NCBI GenBank assembly: GCA_003163855.1
Contig: PLRJ01000092.1
Coordinates: forward strand, 1-41,102
Direction: 5' to 3'
Source of the DNA: Bryobacterales bacterium
GTDB taxonomy: Bacteria; Acidobacteriota; Terriglobia; Bryobacterales; Bryobacteraceae
DNA: 41,102 bases
Shown: piece after piece, positions 1 to 12,686 of the stretch
How the letters are laid out: each line of letters begins with the position of its first letter
Numbering within the stretch: position 1 is the stretch's first letter
Position numbers and translations under genes: made by a program
The notes under the pieces: generated by a model
Database searches by the model: none
What the model saw: only the letters and a program-made list of their open reading frames with translations
Told to the model about the DNA's origin: nothing

Positions 1-97
1 AAGAAGAATAGCGTTCTCTACAACCCAACGCGCCAACGCCGCACCCTAGCTGCGTCCAAAAGGCGCTTTACAAGCCATTCACCCCGTCCATTTTCGA

Positions 98-103
98 TAT
101 ACT
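98..103 (+). promoter_or_regulatory. candidate -10 box for the DUF1549 operon
   Basis: TATACT lies 8 bases before the ATG at 112. No convincing -35 is seen at 16-18 bases; a TTTACA at 67-72 is too far away. If this is the -10, transcription would begin at or next to the start codon and the mRNA would be nearly leaderless, which fits the lack of a Shine-Dalgarno sequence. Bases 1-111 hold nothing else I can name. Confidence 0.3.
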
Positions 104-111
104 CAACCCAA

Positions 112-3288
<3,177 letters not shown>

Positions 3289-3296
3289 GAAACACC

Positions 3297-4760
3297 ATGG
3301 ACCCAATCCGCGAACGGGAACTCATACTTACACGCCGCCAGCTTTTTGGCCGCACCAGCAAAGGCATAGGCGTTGCTGCGCTTGCCGGCTTGCTCGACCC
3401 CGCACTCTTCGGCGACACTCCCGCCTCGGCTGCCAAATTCGGTGGCTTGCCTGATCTGCCTCACTTCGCTCCCACAGCGAAACGCATCATCTATCTCCAT
3501 CAATCGGGAGCGCCCTCGCAAATCGATCTGTTCGACTACAAGCCCAGCCTGAAAGACTTCGCCGGCAAGGAACTGCCTGAGTCCATTCGCGGTGGACAGC
3601 GCATCACCGGTATGACCTCGGGCCAAAACTCGCTGCCCGTCGCCCCGTCCATTTTCAAGTTTGATCGTGCCGGCCAAAACGGCACCTATATAAGCGAACT
3701 GCTGCCTCACACCGCGAAAATTGTCGATGAGATCACACTCGTTAAAACCGTAAACACCGACGCCATTAATCACGATCCCGCCATCACCTTTATTCAGACC
3801 GGTTTCACCCAGCCCGGCCGCCCCAGCATGGGCGCCTGGGTCACTTACGGACTCGGCAGCGAGAATCAGAACCTGCCGTCCTTCGTCGTGCTGTTGTCTC
3901 AAGCCAACGCGTTGAATCGCGACCAGCCTCTATTCACCCGCTTGTGGTCCAGCGGCTTTCTTCCATCCAAATATCAGGGAGTTCGCTTCCGTGCCTCCGG
4001 CGATCCCGTTCTGTTTCTCGCCAATCCCGATGGCGTGGATGCCGAAACCCGGCGCGCCATGCTCGATTCTGTCGGCGAACTGAATCATATAACCGAGCAG
4101 ACCTATGGCGATCCCGAAATCGGCGCGCGCATCGCCCAGTACGAAATGGCTTATCGCATGCAATCGTCCGTTCCCGAGTTGAATGATCTTTCCAAGGAAC
4201 CGGAGAGCACCTTCGAACTTTATGGGCCGGATTCGCGCAAGCCCGGCACCTATGCCGCCAACTGCCTGATGGCGCGCCGCCTTGCCGAGCGTGGCGTTCG
4301 TTTCGTCCAGCTTTACCATCGCGGCTGGGATCAACACAACGATCTGCCGCGCGATCTTGCCCTGCAATGCAAAGGGACTGACCAGGCCTCCGCTGCGCTC
4401 GTCACCGATCTAAAGCAGCGCGGACTTCTGGATGACACCCTCGTCGTTTGGGGCGGGGAATTCGGGCGCACCGTTTACTGCCAGGGACAACTTACCGGCA
4501 CAAATTATGGCCGCGATCATCATCCGCGCTGCTTCAGCATGTGGTTCGCCGGCGGTGGCGTGAAACGCGGCAATGTAGTCGGCGAAACTGACGACTATTC
4601 CTACAACGCCATCAGCGATCCGGTACCGATTCATGACGTGCAAGCCACCGCGCTGCACTGTATGGGCATAGACCACACTCGACTTACTTACAAATTTCAG
4701 GGCCGCCACTTCCGCCTTACCGACGTGGCTGGACAAGTTAACAAGAAGATACTCGCATGA
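3297..4760 (+). CDS. DUF1501 family protein, Tat-exported
   Basis: A 487-residue protein with a twin-arginine signal (RR at residues 13-14 followed by QLFGR and a hydrophobic stretch to about 32). The mature part is a DUF1501 domain, which belongs to the alkaline phosphatase/sulfatase fold. Typical pieces are [19 protein letters not shown] near residue 64, the [17 protein letters not shown] region, [10 protein letters not shown] and [17 protein letters not shown]. It starts 8 bases after the DUF1549/DUF1553 gene and its stop overlaps the next start (ATGA), so the three genes almost certainly form one operon. Partners of this kind are thought to act together outside the cytoplasm. The substrate is not known. 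Confidence 0.93.
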   Translation: MDPIRERELILTRRQLFGRTSKGIGVAALAGLLDPALFGDTPASAAKFGGLPDLPHFAPTAKRIIYLHQSGAPSQIDLFDYKPSLKDFAGKELPESIRGGQRITGMTSGQNSLPVAPSIFKFDRAGQNGTYISELLPHTAKIVDEITLVKTVNTDAINHDPAITFIQTGFTQPGRPSMGAWVTYGLGSENQNLPSFVVLLSQANALNRDQPLFTRLWSSGFLPSKYQGVRFRASGDPVLFLANPDGVDAETRRAMLDSVGELNHITEQTYGDPEIGARIAQYEMAYRMQSSVPELNDLSKEPESTFELYGPDSRKPGTYAANCLMARRLAERGVRFVQLYHRGWDQHNDLPRDLALQCKGTDQASAALVTDLKQRGLLDDTLVVWGGEFGRTVYCQGQLTGTNYGRDHHPRCFSMWFAGGGVKRGNVVGETDDYSYNAISDPVPIHDVQATALHCMGIDHTRLTYKFQGRHFRLTDVAGQVNKKILA

Positions 4761-5785
4761 GCACATCACGAAGAAGCTTTCTCGGACGTTTCGGCACAGG
4801 TCTCACCGCGCCCCTGGTTCTGGGAGCTACCAACAAGTCCGGCACCAGGAAACCAGTTGTCGGCGAAGGTGCCCACACCTACGAAGTCACGCATGATTGG
4901 GGTGCGCTTCCCGCCGGTATCCGGTACGGCAATACTCACGGCGTGTGCGAGGACTCGCACGGCCACATTTACATTCACCACACCGTTTACGAAACCAGCG
5001 AAAAGTCCGACACGATGGTTGTCTTCGACCATAAGGGCAAGTTTGTAAAAAGCTGGGGCGCGCAATTCAAAGGCGGAGCGCACGGACTACACATCAGAAA
5101 AGAAGGATCGCAGGAGTTTCTATACCTCTGCGATACCAAACGCGCCATTGTCGTTAAGACCACGCTCTCTGGCGAAGAAGTCTTCACGATCAACTACCCC
5201 AAGGAAGCCGCTCCTTACGCGACCCCCATCAAGTACAGTCCAACCAACGTAGCCATTGCGCCTAACGGCGACATCTACGTTGCCGATGGCTATGGTTCCA
5301 GCTACATCAATCAATACGACAGCGCCGGCAAATACATTCGCACCTTTGGGGGCCCTGGCAACCAGCCGGGACAACTTTCCTGCCCGCACGGTTTAATTGT
5401 TGACACGCGCGGCAAGGACCCGATCCTGATGGTCGCCGATCGCAGCAATAAACGGCTGCAAAGATTCTCGCTCGATGGCCATCATATCGACTTTATTGAA
5501 GACGTTCCCGCTCCCTGCCACTTCAATATCTATAAGAACGGCGACGTTGTGATGCCCGATCTTTTTGCGCGCGTGACGCTGTTCGACCGTGACAACAAAG
5601 TGATCGTCCAACTCGGTGACGATTCGCACAGTGAATACATGAAAACGCGCAAAATGACTCGCGATCATTTCCAGCCAGGCAAGTTTGTTTGCCCGCACGG
5701 TGCTTGCTTCGATCACTCCGGCAACATCTATATAGTCGAGTGGGTAGAAGTAGGTCGCGTAACTCAACTTCGCCGGGTCGCCTGA
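4757..5785 (+). CDS. Tat-exported NHL-repeat six-bladed propeller protein
   Basis: A 342-residue protein. A textbook twin-arginine signal (SRRSFLG, residues 4-10, then a hydrophobic segment) begins it. The rest is an NHL-type beta-propeller, with blades such as [19 protein letters not shown], [36 protein letters not shown] and [14 protein letters not shown]. It resembles the propellers grouped with peptidyl-alpha-hydroxyglycine lyases, but I see no basis for claiming that activity. It overlaps the DUF1501 stop by 4 bases (ATGA), implying translational coupling. The propeller probably binds or presents a substrate for the two upstream proteins; that part is inference. Confidence 0.85.
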   Translation: MSTSRRSFLGRFGTGLTAPLVLGATNKSGTRKPVVGEGAHTYEVTHDWGALPAGIRYGNTHGVCEDSHGHIYIHHTVYETSEKSDTMVVFDHKGKFVKSWGAQFKGGAHGLHIRKEGSQEFLYLCDTKRAIVVKTTLSGEEVFTINYPKEAAPYATPIKYSPTNVAIAPNGDIYVADGYGSSYINQYDSAGKYIRTFGGPGNQPGQLSCPHGLIVDTRGKDPILMVADRSNKRLQRFSLDGHHIDFIEDVPAPCHFNIYKNGDVVMPDLFARVTLFDRDNKVIVQLGDDSHSEYMKTRKMTRDHFQPGKFVCPHGACFDHSGNIYIVEWVEVGRVTQLRRVA

Positions 5786-5822
5786 GTGTACTCCGTTTTA
5801 CGTTTGTCGATTTTCACAAATA

Positions 5823-5874
5823 GTCCTAGAACTGTTGGTAAACAAGAAAATCTTTACTGCGTCCTGAACTGTTG
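5823..5874 (+). repeat. imperfect direct repeat in the exopolysaccharide leader
   Basis: GTCCTAGAACTGTTG at 5823-5837 recurs as GTCCTGAACTGTTG at 5861-5874, one base shorter, 38 bases apart. Each copy is followed by GTAAAC (5838-5843 and 5881-5886). The second copy covers the TTGACA of a candidate promoter. The layout suggests a regulator-binding site, roughly on one DNA face, but no regulator is known. Confidence 0.55.
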
Positions 5875-5900
5875 ACACGCGTAAACGATAGTTGTAATTC
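5872..5900 (+). promoter_or_regulatory. candidate sigma-70 promoter upstream of the RHH/BY-kinase pair
   Basis: A perfect -35 TTGACA (5872-5877) is followed by TGTAAT at 5893-5898 (15-base spacing) or TAATTC at 5895-5900 (17-base spacing). It would give a leader of about 100 bases before the ATG at 6005. The -35 sits inside the second copy of a direct repeat. Confidence 0.4.
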
Positions 5901-6004
5901 TTGTTTCAAAGGAATATAGTGAGCTACTCTGCGTACCCAACATACGTGCGCTTGCCAAGTTCCTGGCTTTTGAATACGACGCTTCGAGGTCTGTTAAAAC
6001 GCTT

Positions 6005-6358
6005 ATGAAACTAGATGATCCCCACGGATTCGATCCGCGTAACAAGGTGGTCAGCTTCCGTCTCTCCGACGGCGAATATGAACTGGCGCAGGAATTCTGC
6101 AAGGCTAGTGGCTATCGTGGCATGTCCATGCTGGCCCGCTCCGCCTTCCTCGCCTATATGCCGCACAAGCCGGAAAACGGTGTTGAGGACGATCCCGCAC
6201 TCCTCCAAACCGAACTAAAGTCACTGCATATGGAGTTGGCGAAGCTCATCGCTTCGCTCAGCAAAATCCGTCAGCATCTTGCTCCTGAGAGCCATGCACC
6301 CGAAACTCCGGCGCCGAATGCCAAGTACATGGAGGCTTCCGGCTCCAGCATCTCTTAA
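6005..6358 (+). CDS. small ribbon-helix-helix-like protein upstream of the BY-kinase
   Basis: A 117-residue protein. Residues 14-52 (KVVSFRLSDGEYELAQEFC, then KASGYRGMSMLARSAFLAYM) look like a ribbon-helix-helix fold: one beta strand, two helices, and a small residue pattern typical of MetJ/Arc-like or mobilisation-type proteins. The C-terminal half (about 65-95) is a likely coiled-coil helix, followed by a Pro/Ala-rich tail. It lies 69 bases before the exopolysaccharide tyrosine autokinase on the same strand, so it may be its local regulator. The ATG has no clear Shine-Dalgarno; the reading frame stays open about 40 codons upstream without a start codon. The family assignment is tentative. 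Confidence 0.6.
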   Translation: MKLDDPHGFDPRNKVVSFRLSDGEYELAQEFCKASGYRGMSMLARSAFLAYMPHKPENGVEDDPALLQTELKSLHMELAKLIASLSKIRQHLAPESHAPETPAPNAKYMEASGSSIS

Positions 6359-6415
6359 GCTTAAATTTGAATGGAAACAAACCGCGCCCTCCCGGTGCCA
6401 GTGACTACCGGTGCC

Positions 6416-6420
6416 GGAGG
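6416..6420 (+). promoter_or_regulatory. Shine-Dalgarno deciding the BY-kinase start
   Basis: GGAGG stands 7 bases before the ATG at 6428, while the in-frame ATG at 6371 has none. It lies inside the longer reading frame, so the first 19 codons of that frame are probably not translated. Confidence 0.7.
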
Positions 6421-6427
6421 GCTTAAG

Positions 6428-8458
6428 ATGGATTCCATAGACGGTGCTCTCATAGAAAATAGCTTTTCGGAATTTATGCGCCGGCTTTGGTCTGCCCGAT
6501 GGACTCTGCTCAAGGTGACTGCCGCTGGCGCAGCGCTTGCGTTCCTCATTGGGTTGCTGCAAACCCCGCTGCATCTCGTGCATGCCTCACTGGAAGTGCA
6601 GGCCATGGACGACAAGTTTTCCGATTACTCCAGCGATTCAGGCTCCGACACCAGCATTCGCGCCTTGTCCGATGTGCAGACTCAAATCCGTATACTGACG
6701 AGTCATGCCCTGGTAGAGCGAGCGCTGAATAAACTGCCGGAAGCGGATCGCGAGAAACTTCTGAGCGTTTCCCGCTTCGGTTGGAAAAAGCTGAGTTTCG
6801 ATGAATCCGTAGATAACATTCTTAAGCGCCTTGAGGCTCGGCCTTCCGCCCAGGCGCGGATTATTGATGTCACATTTCAGTGCAGGAATGCGGTCGCTGG
6901 TGCTGCCTTCGTGAATGGACTGGTCCAGGAACTAGCCGACTATACTTTGGAACGCCGTTGGAAAACCAGCCAGCGCACGCAAGCTTGGCTCGAGCGCGGA
7001 CTGGATGACTTCCGGCAAAAACTGGAGCAATCGGAGCGGGAAGCTGAAGATTATGCGCGCGCCTCTGGAGTAGCCGCAGCCAGTGCCCGCAACTTCGACC
7101 AACGTCCACAACCCGCCGCTCGAACGACTTCGAATGCGGCAGCGCTTGTCGCCTCCGATCAGCAACTTAAAGCTCTGCGAGGCCGTCTCGCCGTTTTGAA
7201 CAAGCAGTTGGACGATCTTTCCGCCATCTACTCGCCTCAAAATCAAGTAGTGATTAAGGTCCAAGAACAGATCAATGCCACCCGTGCCGCCTATGACAAG
7301 CGCAAGTCGGTGGTAACCGCCTCCGCCCGCGAGCGTGGACCGCAGGCGCTTGAAGATGTTTATATAGAACCTGTGCGCCCCGCGGCCTCAGAGGATGCGG
7401 CGAAGCTGGCTCACTACAATACGTTGCAGCGCGAAGTGGAAGCCAACCGCCACCTGTTTGACACCATGACCGCGCGCGTTAAAGAGGCCAGCGTCGCCAG
7501 CGCCATGCAAGCCAGCAATATTCTTGTGGTAGATCCGGCTTACCCCAATCCAGTCGTAAGCAGACCGAACCAATGGCTGTACGGTCTTTTTGGCGCCCTA
7601 ATTGGTCTGTTTGCGGGCTTGGTGTATGTGTCGGTAAAACATCGAATGTCATCCACATTTGCCGGTCCCGCCAATGTCAGCCGCTATCTCGGCATTCCGC
7701 TGCTGGGCGCAATTCCCATTGATCGCTACACGCGCAAGCTTCCAGTTACGCCCCCGGGAACAGAACGTGCCCCGATGCTGCATCTTGCGTTCGACAAAGG
7801 GTTGCAAACCGCGGAGTCTTACCGCTCTATCAGATCTTCCATTCTGCGCTCCCTTGAACAAAGGACCCATCCATGGCGCCTGCTTTTTATTAGCGCCGGA
7901 ACTACCGAGGGCAAGACCAGCGTTATCTGTAACCTGGGCGCCGCACTAGCCGGAGCGCAGCGCAGAGTTTTACTTGTCGATGGCGACTTGCGTCATCCAA
8001 CGCTGCACCAGATCTTCGGCATGGAAAACGAAAACGGCTTAGTCGAGTTTCTCGGCAAGCAGCTTCCCGCTTCTGCCGCCGATTCGCGCCAGTTAATCCG
8101 CGCCACGCAAATACCCGGTCTCTATGTTCTCACCGCCGGCCGCCCCGGCGTCAACGCTCCGGAAATACTGGCATCTTCGCAGTTGTCGCTGTTATTAAGT
8201 GACCTGATGAAGGGCTTCGACTTGGTGTTGTTGGACTCGCCGCCGATTCTGCCCTATTCCGATGCACGCAGCCTCGCACGCCAAGCCGACGGCGTCATTC
8301 TCGTCGTCCGTGCGAATGTCACGGAAAGACAGGCAGCCATTAAAGCCCGCGATACGCTTGCGCAGGATGGAGCTGATATCGTTGGGGCCATTCTTACCGA
8401 GTGGAACGCGGACGCCGATACTTTACGCTTTCAGACCGGCTATAAAGAAGCCGTTTAG
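6428..8458 (+). CDS. exopolysaccharide Wzz/BY-kinase (polysaccharide co-polymerase with P-loop kinase)
   Basis: About 676 residues from the ATG at 6428. An N-terminal Wzz domain has a membrane segment near residues 30-50 and a second near 390-415, enclosing a periplasmic coiled coil. A cytoplasmic CpsD/Wzc-type kinase domain follows, with Walker A (AGTTEGKTS), Walker A' (VLLVDGDLRHP) and Walker B (DLVLLDSPPI). Such proteins control export and chain length of capsule or exopolysaccharide. The C-terminus holds a single tyrosine (GYKEAV) in place of the usual Tyr cluster. I chose 6428 because GGAGG lies 7 bases before it; an in-frame ATG at 6371 lacks any ribosome site. No Wzx, Wzy or outer-membrane exporter gene lies beside it. 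Confidence 0.9.
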   Translation: MDSIDGALIENSFSEFMRRLWSARWTLLKVTAAGAALAFLIGLLQTPLHLVHASLEVQAMDDKFSDYSSDSGSDTSIRALSDVQTQIRILTSHALVERALNKLPEADREKLLSVSRFGWKKLSFDESVDNILKRLEARPSAQARIIDVTFQCRNAVAGAAFVNGLVQELADYTLERRWKTSQRTQAWLERGLDDFRQKLEQSEREAEDYARASGVAAASARNFDQRPQPAARTTSNAAALVASDQQLKALRGRLAVLNKQLDDLSAIYSPQNQVVIKVQEQINATRAAYDKRKSVVTASARERGPQALEDVYIEPVRPAASEDAAKLAHYNTLQREVEANRHLFDTMTARVKEASVASAMQASNILVVDPAYPNPVVSRPNQWLYGLFGALIGLFAGLVYVSVKHRMSSTFAGPANVSRYLGIPLLGAIPIDRYTRKLPVTPPGTERAPMLHLAFDKGLQTAESYRSIRSSILRSLEQRTHPWRLLFISAGTTEGKTSVICNLGAALAGAQRRVLLVDGDLRHPTLHQIFGMENENGLVEFLGKQLPASAADSRQLIRATQIPGLYVLTAGRPGVNAPEILASSQLSLLLSDLMKGFDLVLLDSPPILPYSDARSLARQADGVILVVRANVTERQAAIKARDTLAQDGADIVGAILTEWNADADTLRFQTGYKEAV

Positions 8459-8464
8459 CGGTTC

Positions 8465-9598
8465 TCAGGCCAAGGCCGCTTTAATGAACGGTATCCCCTG
8501 CACGCCGTGAAACTGGTGACCGCCGCTGAAAATCTCCTGCTGCGCTCGCTCGGGCACGCCGAAAACTTCGTACACCTTTTTCACCTTCTGGAATGCAGCC
8601 CGCGTAGCGTGTACGGGAAAGATATGGTCTTGGTCGCCGCCTTCGGAAAAGAAATGCCTGGGCGCGATCAGGCCAGCGACGTCATAATTTTCGGCCCAGT
8701 TCAGTATGCCTGGAACGTAGTTATCTATGCAGTGAGGAACGCTCATAATGCTGTCCCGAAACGTGTTCAGATAACCGCTCACCATCGCCGCCTTGATGCG
8801 CGGGTCGAGTGCGGCCGCGAATTGTGTGCAAGTTCCGCCGCCTGAAATACCCATGCAGGCGATGCGCTTGGAATCCAGTTCCGGGCGCGCTCCTATCCAA
8901 TCGATTGTGCGCATCACATCGAAAACTCGCCAGCCAATCATGCTTTCGCCCAGCAGCAGCGCCGAACCCGCGCTTGGCTGGCAGTCCGTAACGGTCTGGC
9001 CTTTCAATTTGGTGGCCGCGCTGCGGCGGCAGCCGAACGCCATGGGCTCGATAGCCACCGCCGCCATGCCCTGCTTCACAACCTGGACGGCGAAATCGTT
9101 CGCGTAGGAAGGCTTGCCGGTGCGGTCTTTGCCGTCCTCTCCAATGGCGACGATGTCGTCGGCTCCGCGCCCATGACCCGTTACACAGATGACAGTCTTG
9201 AATGGCGGCGTGGTTGCTTTGGGTGTAAGTAAATAGGCCTGCACGCCCACGCCCGGCTTGCTTTCGAACACCAGGCGCTCCCGCCGGTAATCGGGAAACT
9301 CTCGGACTTCCGTAGTTTCCGCGTTCAGCGCACCGCCCGTGGCCGGCAACCCGCCTAAAAGTTCCGTGATCTTTACCCGCAGTTGCCGCTGCCAAAGTTC
9401 AGCCTCGGCTCTGCTCGTAGCTTGAAACGTCATGCGCAGCGGAGCGGATGAATACCGCTGCAGGGTGTAATAGATAGGATCAAAATCCCTCGGCGTCACT
9501 GCGTCGTTATCGTGTGTTGCGGCAGCTAGCAGGGCGGGTGAGGCGGAAAGTCCGGCGACCGCCAAACCAAGTTGACGGCGCGTGATACGAGAGGCCAT
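8465..9598 (-). CDS. Tat-exported alpha/beta hydrolase (acetylxylan-esterase/dienelactone-hydrolase-like)
   Basis: A 377-residue protein. The N-terminus has a twin-arginine-like signal (RITRRQLGLAVAGL, residues 3-16) ending near 26. The hydrolase core has the nucleophile elbow GISGGG, an acid in the GGDQDHIFPV loop and a C-terminal catalytic His in SGGHQFHG, which together give a full Ser-Asp-His set. This layout is typical of large 'acetylxylan esterase' or 'prolyl oligopeptidase-like' proteins common in Acidobacteria and Planctomycetes, probably removing acyl groups from plant or bacterial glycans outside the cytoplasm. It lies 7 bases after the propeller sensor gene, so the two are probably cotranscribed. 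The exact substrate cannot be told. Confidence 0.85.
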   Translation of the reverse strand: MASRITRRQLGLAVAGLSASPALLAAATHDNDAVTPRDFDPIYYTLQRYSSAPLRMTFQATSRAEAELWQRQLRVKITELLGGLPATGGALNAETTEVREFPDYRRERLVFESKPGVGVQAYLLTPKATTPPFKTVICVTGHGRGADDIVAIGEDGKDRTGKPSYANDFAVQVVKQGMAAVAIEPMAFGCRRSAATKLKGQTVTDCQPSAGSALLLGESMIGWRVFDVMRTIDWIGARPELDSKRIACMGISGGGTCTQFAAALDPRIKAAMVSGYLNTFRDSIMSVPHCIDNYVPGILNWAENYDVAGLIAPRHFFSEGGDQDHIFPVHATRAAFQKVKKVYEVFGVPERAQQEIFSGGHQFHGVQGIPFIKAALA

Positions 9599-9605
9599 GG
9601 CGCAA

Positions 9606-12600
9606 TTATATTGCGGTAGCTTCTAACAGCATGGAGCGCGATGGCAGAGACACCGAAAGCGGCGCCTTAAAGTGGAACGTGTTGCCCACTCCAAGCTTGC
9701 TCTCAACCCAAATTTCCCCGCCAACCAGACGTGCCGTTCGGATTGCCGCATACAGGCGTTGTGCGCCTTGTTCGAACTGTTCGGGGGCAATCTTTTCTGG
9801 CTCGTCCGAGGCCTGAAACGCTCTCTTGAATTCCGCCGATAGCAATCCCATGCCAGTGTCGGTGATGGAGAAGTGAACATACGACTCCCCTTGGGAATTC
9901 ATGCTGGTTCCCACACGCAGGTAAACGCTGCCACGCGGTGTCAATTCGATGGCGTTTTCCAGCAGGTTGAGTACAATGTGCCTCAGCTTGCGGGGATCGC
10001 CCACCATCGACTGCACGGACTTGGGAAAGGCTGAAATGATCAGCGTCAATCCGCGTGCTTGCGCCTGCCGCCCGGCTATCTCCGCTAGCTCTCTTACAAA
10101 CAAAGGCAGCACAAACGACACCTTGTCAAGGTGTTCACTCTGCCTGCCCGGCTGCTCCGGCAGTAGCAGTTGTGCCGGGGCCTCTTCAAGCGAAGCATTC
10201 AACCGAATCAGGTCCATGTCAGTGCTGGCCTTTGGGGCTTCGATTTTATCGACCGAGCCCGCCTTCAGACGTAAGGCCTTTCGCATTTTCCGAACGCGCC
10301 GCAAATGCAATCCATAAAATATGCTGAGCATCAGCGAACAGCAGCCTACATAAAATGGAACCGTTGCATAGTAATGCGGAGGCAAAACAACATCTAGGGG
10401 TTGCGCTTCCGACATCCAGTGCCGTCCGTCGCGGCTGGCCGCCACCCGAAATTTGTACTCTCCGGGCGGCACGTTGGTATAACGCGCACTCTGCTCCATT
10501 GTCGGAGCATTCCAGCCATCTTCCAGGCCGGACATCCAGTAGCGATAAATAGGGTGACTGCCAAAAGCGAAAGAGGGCGCGGCGTACTGAAGCGTAAGAG
10601 AATTCTGAGCCGGCTGCAGAGTCAACTGGCCGAACGCTACGGTCCAATTTCCATTTATCGACACACGTTCCAGGTTTACAGCCAGTGGGGTCATGTCGTA
10701 CGACAGTTCCTTTGGATTCAGGACGGACAGGCCGGCCTCAGTAGGGAACCACAGCCGTCCGTCTTGAGTGCGCGCGCCTGCCGGTTGAAAGCCTCCGCTG
10801 CACTCGCGCGTGCGCATTCCGTCGCCGGTGCCATAAAGCGTGTAATCGATTCCGGGAGCACCGTCCGAAACAGTCTCGTTCAGGCTGCTCTTGGCCAGGC
10901 TGAAGATGCCCCTGGTAGAGCTCATCCAAAGGCGGCCGCAGCGGTCGTCAAGTATCTGGTAAATAGTGTCGTCGGGCAGCCCTTGTGCTGTGCCGAACGC
11001 CGTAAAGCGTCCGCTGGCGAAGCGCACTAATCCCGCGCTACTCGTTCCCAGCAGAATCTCGCCTTCGGTGTCTTCCGTTATCGCCAGTACAACGTCGTCG
11101 GGAAGCCCGTCATGCGAATTATACGAAGTGAAATGTCCCTCCCTCAAGACAGCGAGACCGCCGCCGTCCGTGCCGGCCCACAGCGCACCATCGCGGCTCT
11201 GGTGGATAGAGAGAACATGGCTGGAGGGAAGTCCGTCGTCCACGGTGTAAGTAACGAAGCGGCTGCCGTCGTAATGCGTTAATCCGCTGCGCGATCCAAT
11301 CCATACATCGCCGTTTCTATCAGTGAAGAGACAGTGAACAAAGCTCGACTGCAGCCCCGGCTGATCGGGAACGGCAGCAAATTTCTTGGCTTTTGGCCCC
11401 AGTCGCGCCAAACCCCTGCGCGTACCGGCCCAGATAGTGCCGGAGCCATCCTGCGTGATGGACGATACCAGTTCATCCGGCAGCCCTTCATGCACGGCAT
11501 ACCGGTCGCTGCCGCCCTTCCTGAAGTGCACCAGGCCCTGGTTCGTCCCTATCCACATGGTCTGTTCGGCATCCTCGAAGACCGGCAGGATGACATCGGA
11601 GGGAAGCCCGGAGGATTGGGCCAAAGTTAAAACGGCGTTGTTTCGCAGGCAGGTTGCTCCGCGCGAGCTGGTGCCTATCCAAAGCCCCCCTTCGCGGTCT
11701 TCCATGATATTCAGGACGGCGATGCCGCGGCTGGATCCGGGCGTCGATAAGGCTGTTACCTTGCCGTTGACAACGCGATTAAGGCCGCCGTTCAGTGTGC
11801 CCACCCAAAGCGCGTCGGCTGAGTCTTGAAAGATGGACGTAACCGTGTTATCGGTCAATCCCTGGCGCGATGAGTAAGTGGTGCTGTATCCCGTTTTTCC
11901 TGGTTGCCATGCCATCACGCCGTACCCATTGGTCCCCAGCCATAGGTTGTGATGAAGATCCAAGTACATGCTCCGAATGAAGTTTGGTGTCGCTGGATTG
12001 TTCTGCATCAGCGGCAGGAACTTACCGCGTTCCATCACATTAAGGCCGCTGCTGGTGGCCACCCAGAAAGTCCCGCTCGCGTCGCTCGCCATCGCGACAA
12101 TGGAATTATCCAGCAAACCTGAAGCTGCCATGGTGTACGTCTGAAAGACGCCGCCGCTAAACCGCACCAGGCCGCTATTCTCCGTTCCAATCCAAACGTT
12201 GCCTTTCGCATCCGCGTGTAAGCATCGAACAGAATTGCCTGGAACACCGTTTTGCGTCAGAAACGGTTCAAACTCGCCCTTTCGGAAGCGCGAGACACCG
12301 CCGCCGCGCGTACCTACCCATAAGTCGTTTTCGCTGTCTACGGCCAGGCTTGAGATCTGGTTGCTCATCAATCCGGAAGTATGTTGCTTGTCGAACACGG
12401 TGAAATTACGCCCATCGAAGCGCGCCAAGCCATTTTCCGTCCCGAACCACATATAACCGTCGGGCGTTTGAATCATGGCCGTAATGGTATTCTGCGGCAG
12501 CCCGCTGTCGATATCCCAAGTCCTTCTCACATAAGCATTTAAGCTCTTTGCAGGATCAAGCGCCGCCCCCAGCGACGACGCTTCTATGAACAAAAGAACG

Positions 12601-12617
12601 AGCAGGACAAAACGCAT
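9606..12617 (-). CDS. Reg_prop/Y_Y_Y sensor with degenerate histidine-kinase end
   Basis: A 1003-residue protein: signal peptide (1-19), then about fourteen WxGT-type propeller repeats (for example MWFGTENGLARFDG, WIGTENSGLVRFSG, WAGTDGGGLAVLREG), enough for two seven-bladed propellers. A Y_Y_Y domain (about 655-735) and one membrane helix follow, then a cytoplasmic HATPase-like domain. The ATPase N box is visible (NLLENAIELT) and so is DTGMGL, but no HisKA H-box occurs: only about 75 residues lie between the membrane and the ATPase domain, with no HELRTPL-like motif. The GLGL glycine motif is replaced by EQGAQRLYAA. It may therefore sense without classical phosphotransfer. No response regulator is nearby; the hydrolase gene follows closely. 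Confidence 0.85.
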   Translation of the reverse strand: MRFVLLVLLFIEASSLGAALDPAKSLNAYVRRTWDIDSGLPQNTITAMIQTPDGYMWFGTENGLARFDGRNFTVFDKQHTSGLMSNQISSLAVDSENDLWVGTRGGGVSRFRKGEFEPFLTQNGVPGNSVRCLHADAKGNVWIGTENSGLVRFSGGVFQTYTMAASGLLDNSIVAMASDASGTFWVATSSGLNVMERGKFLPLMQNNPATPNFIRSMYLDLHHNLWLGTNGYGVMAWQPGKTGYSTTYSSRQGLTDNTVTSIFQDSADALWVGTLNGGLNRVVNGKVTALSTPGSSRGIAVLNIMEDREGGLWIGTSSRGATCLRNNAVLTLAQSSGLPSDVILPVFEDAEQTMWIGTNQGLVHFRKGGSDRYAVHEGLPDELVSSITQDGSGTIWAGTRRGLARLGPKAKKFAAVPDQPGLQSSFVHCLFTDRNGDVWIGSRSGLTHYDGSRFVTYTVDDGLPSSHVLSIHQSRDGALWAGTDGGGLAVLREGHFTSYNSHDGLPDDVVLAITEDTEGEILLGTSSAGLVRFASGRFTAFGTAQGLPDDTIYQILDDRCGRLWMSSTRGIFSLAKSSLNETVSDGAPGIDYTLYGTGDGMRTRECSGGFQPAGARTQDGRLWFPTEAGLSVLNPKELSYDMTPLAVNLERVSINGNWTVAFGQLTLQPAQNSLTLQYAAPSFAFGSHPIYRYWMSGLEDGWNAPTMEQSARYTNVPPGEYKFRVAASRDGRHWMSEAQPLDVVLPPHYYATVPFYVGCCSLMLSIFYGLHLRRVRKMRKALRLKAGSVDKIEAPKASTDMDLIRLNASLEEAPAQLLLPEQPGRQSEHLDKVSFVLPLFVRELAEIAGRQAQARGLTLIISAFPKSVQSMVGDPRKLRHIVLNLLENAIELTPRGSVYLRVGTSMNSQGESYVHFSITDTGMGLLSAEFKRAFQASDEPEKIAPEQFEQGAQRLYAAIRTARLVGGEIWVESKLGVGNTFHFKAPLSVSLPSRSMLLEATAI

Positions 12618-12686
12618 GCATTGATAGAGTGGCTAAAGGCCGCTACCTCTCTGCATAAACACGGTGAACAGAGGCGAACAAACGCC

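Noticed and set aside
5889..6004. open frame continuing upstream of the RHH-like protein
   Set aside because: It is in frame for about 40 codons but has no ATG, GTG or TTG, so it is more likely leader.
10401..11030. 209-residue open frame on the plus strand
   Set aside because: Antisense to the propeller sensor; composition is that of a shadow frame.
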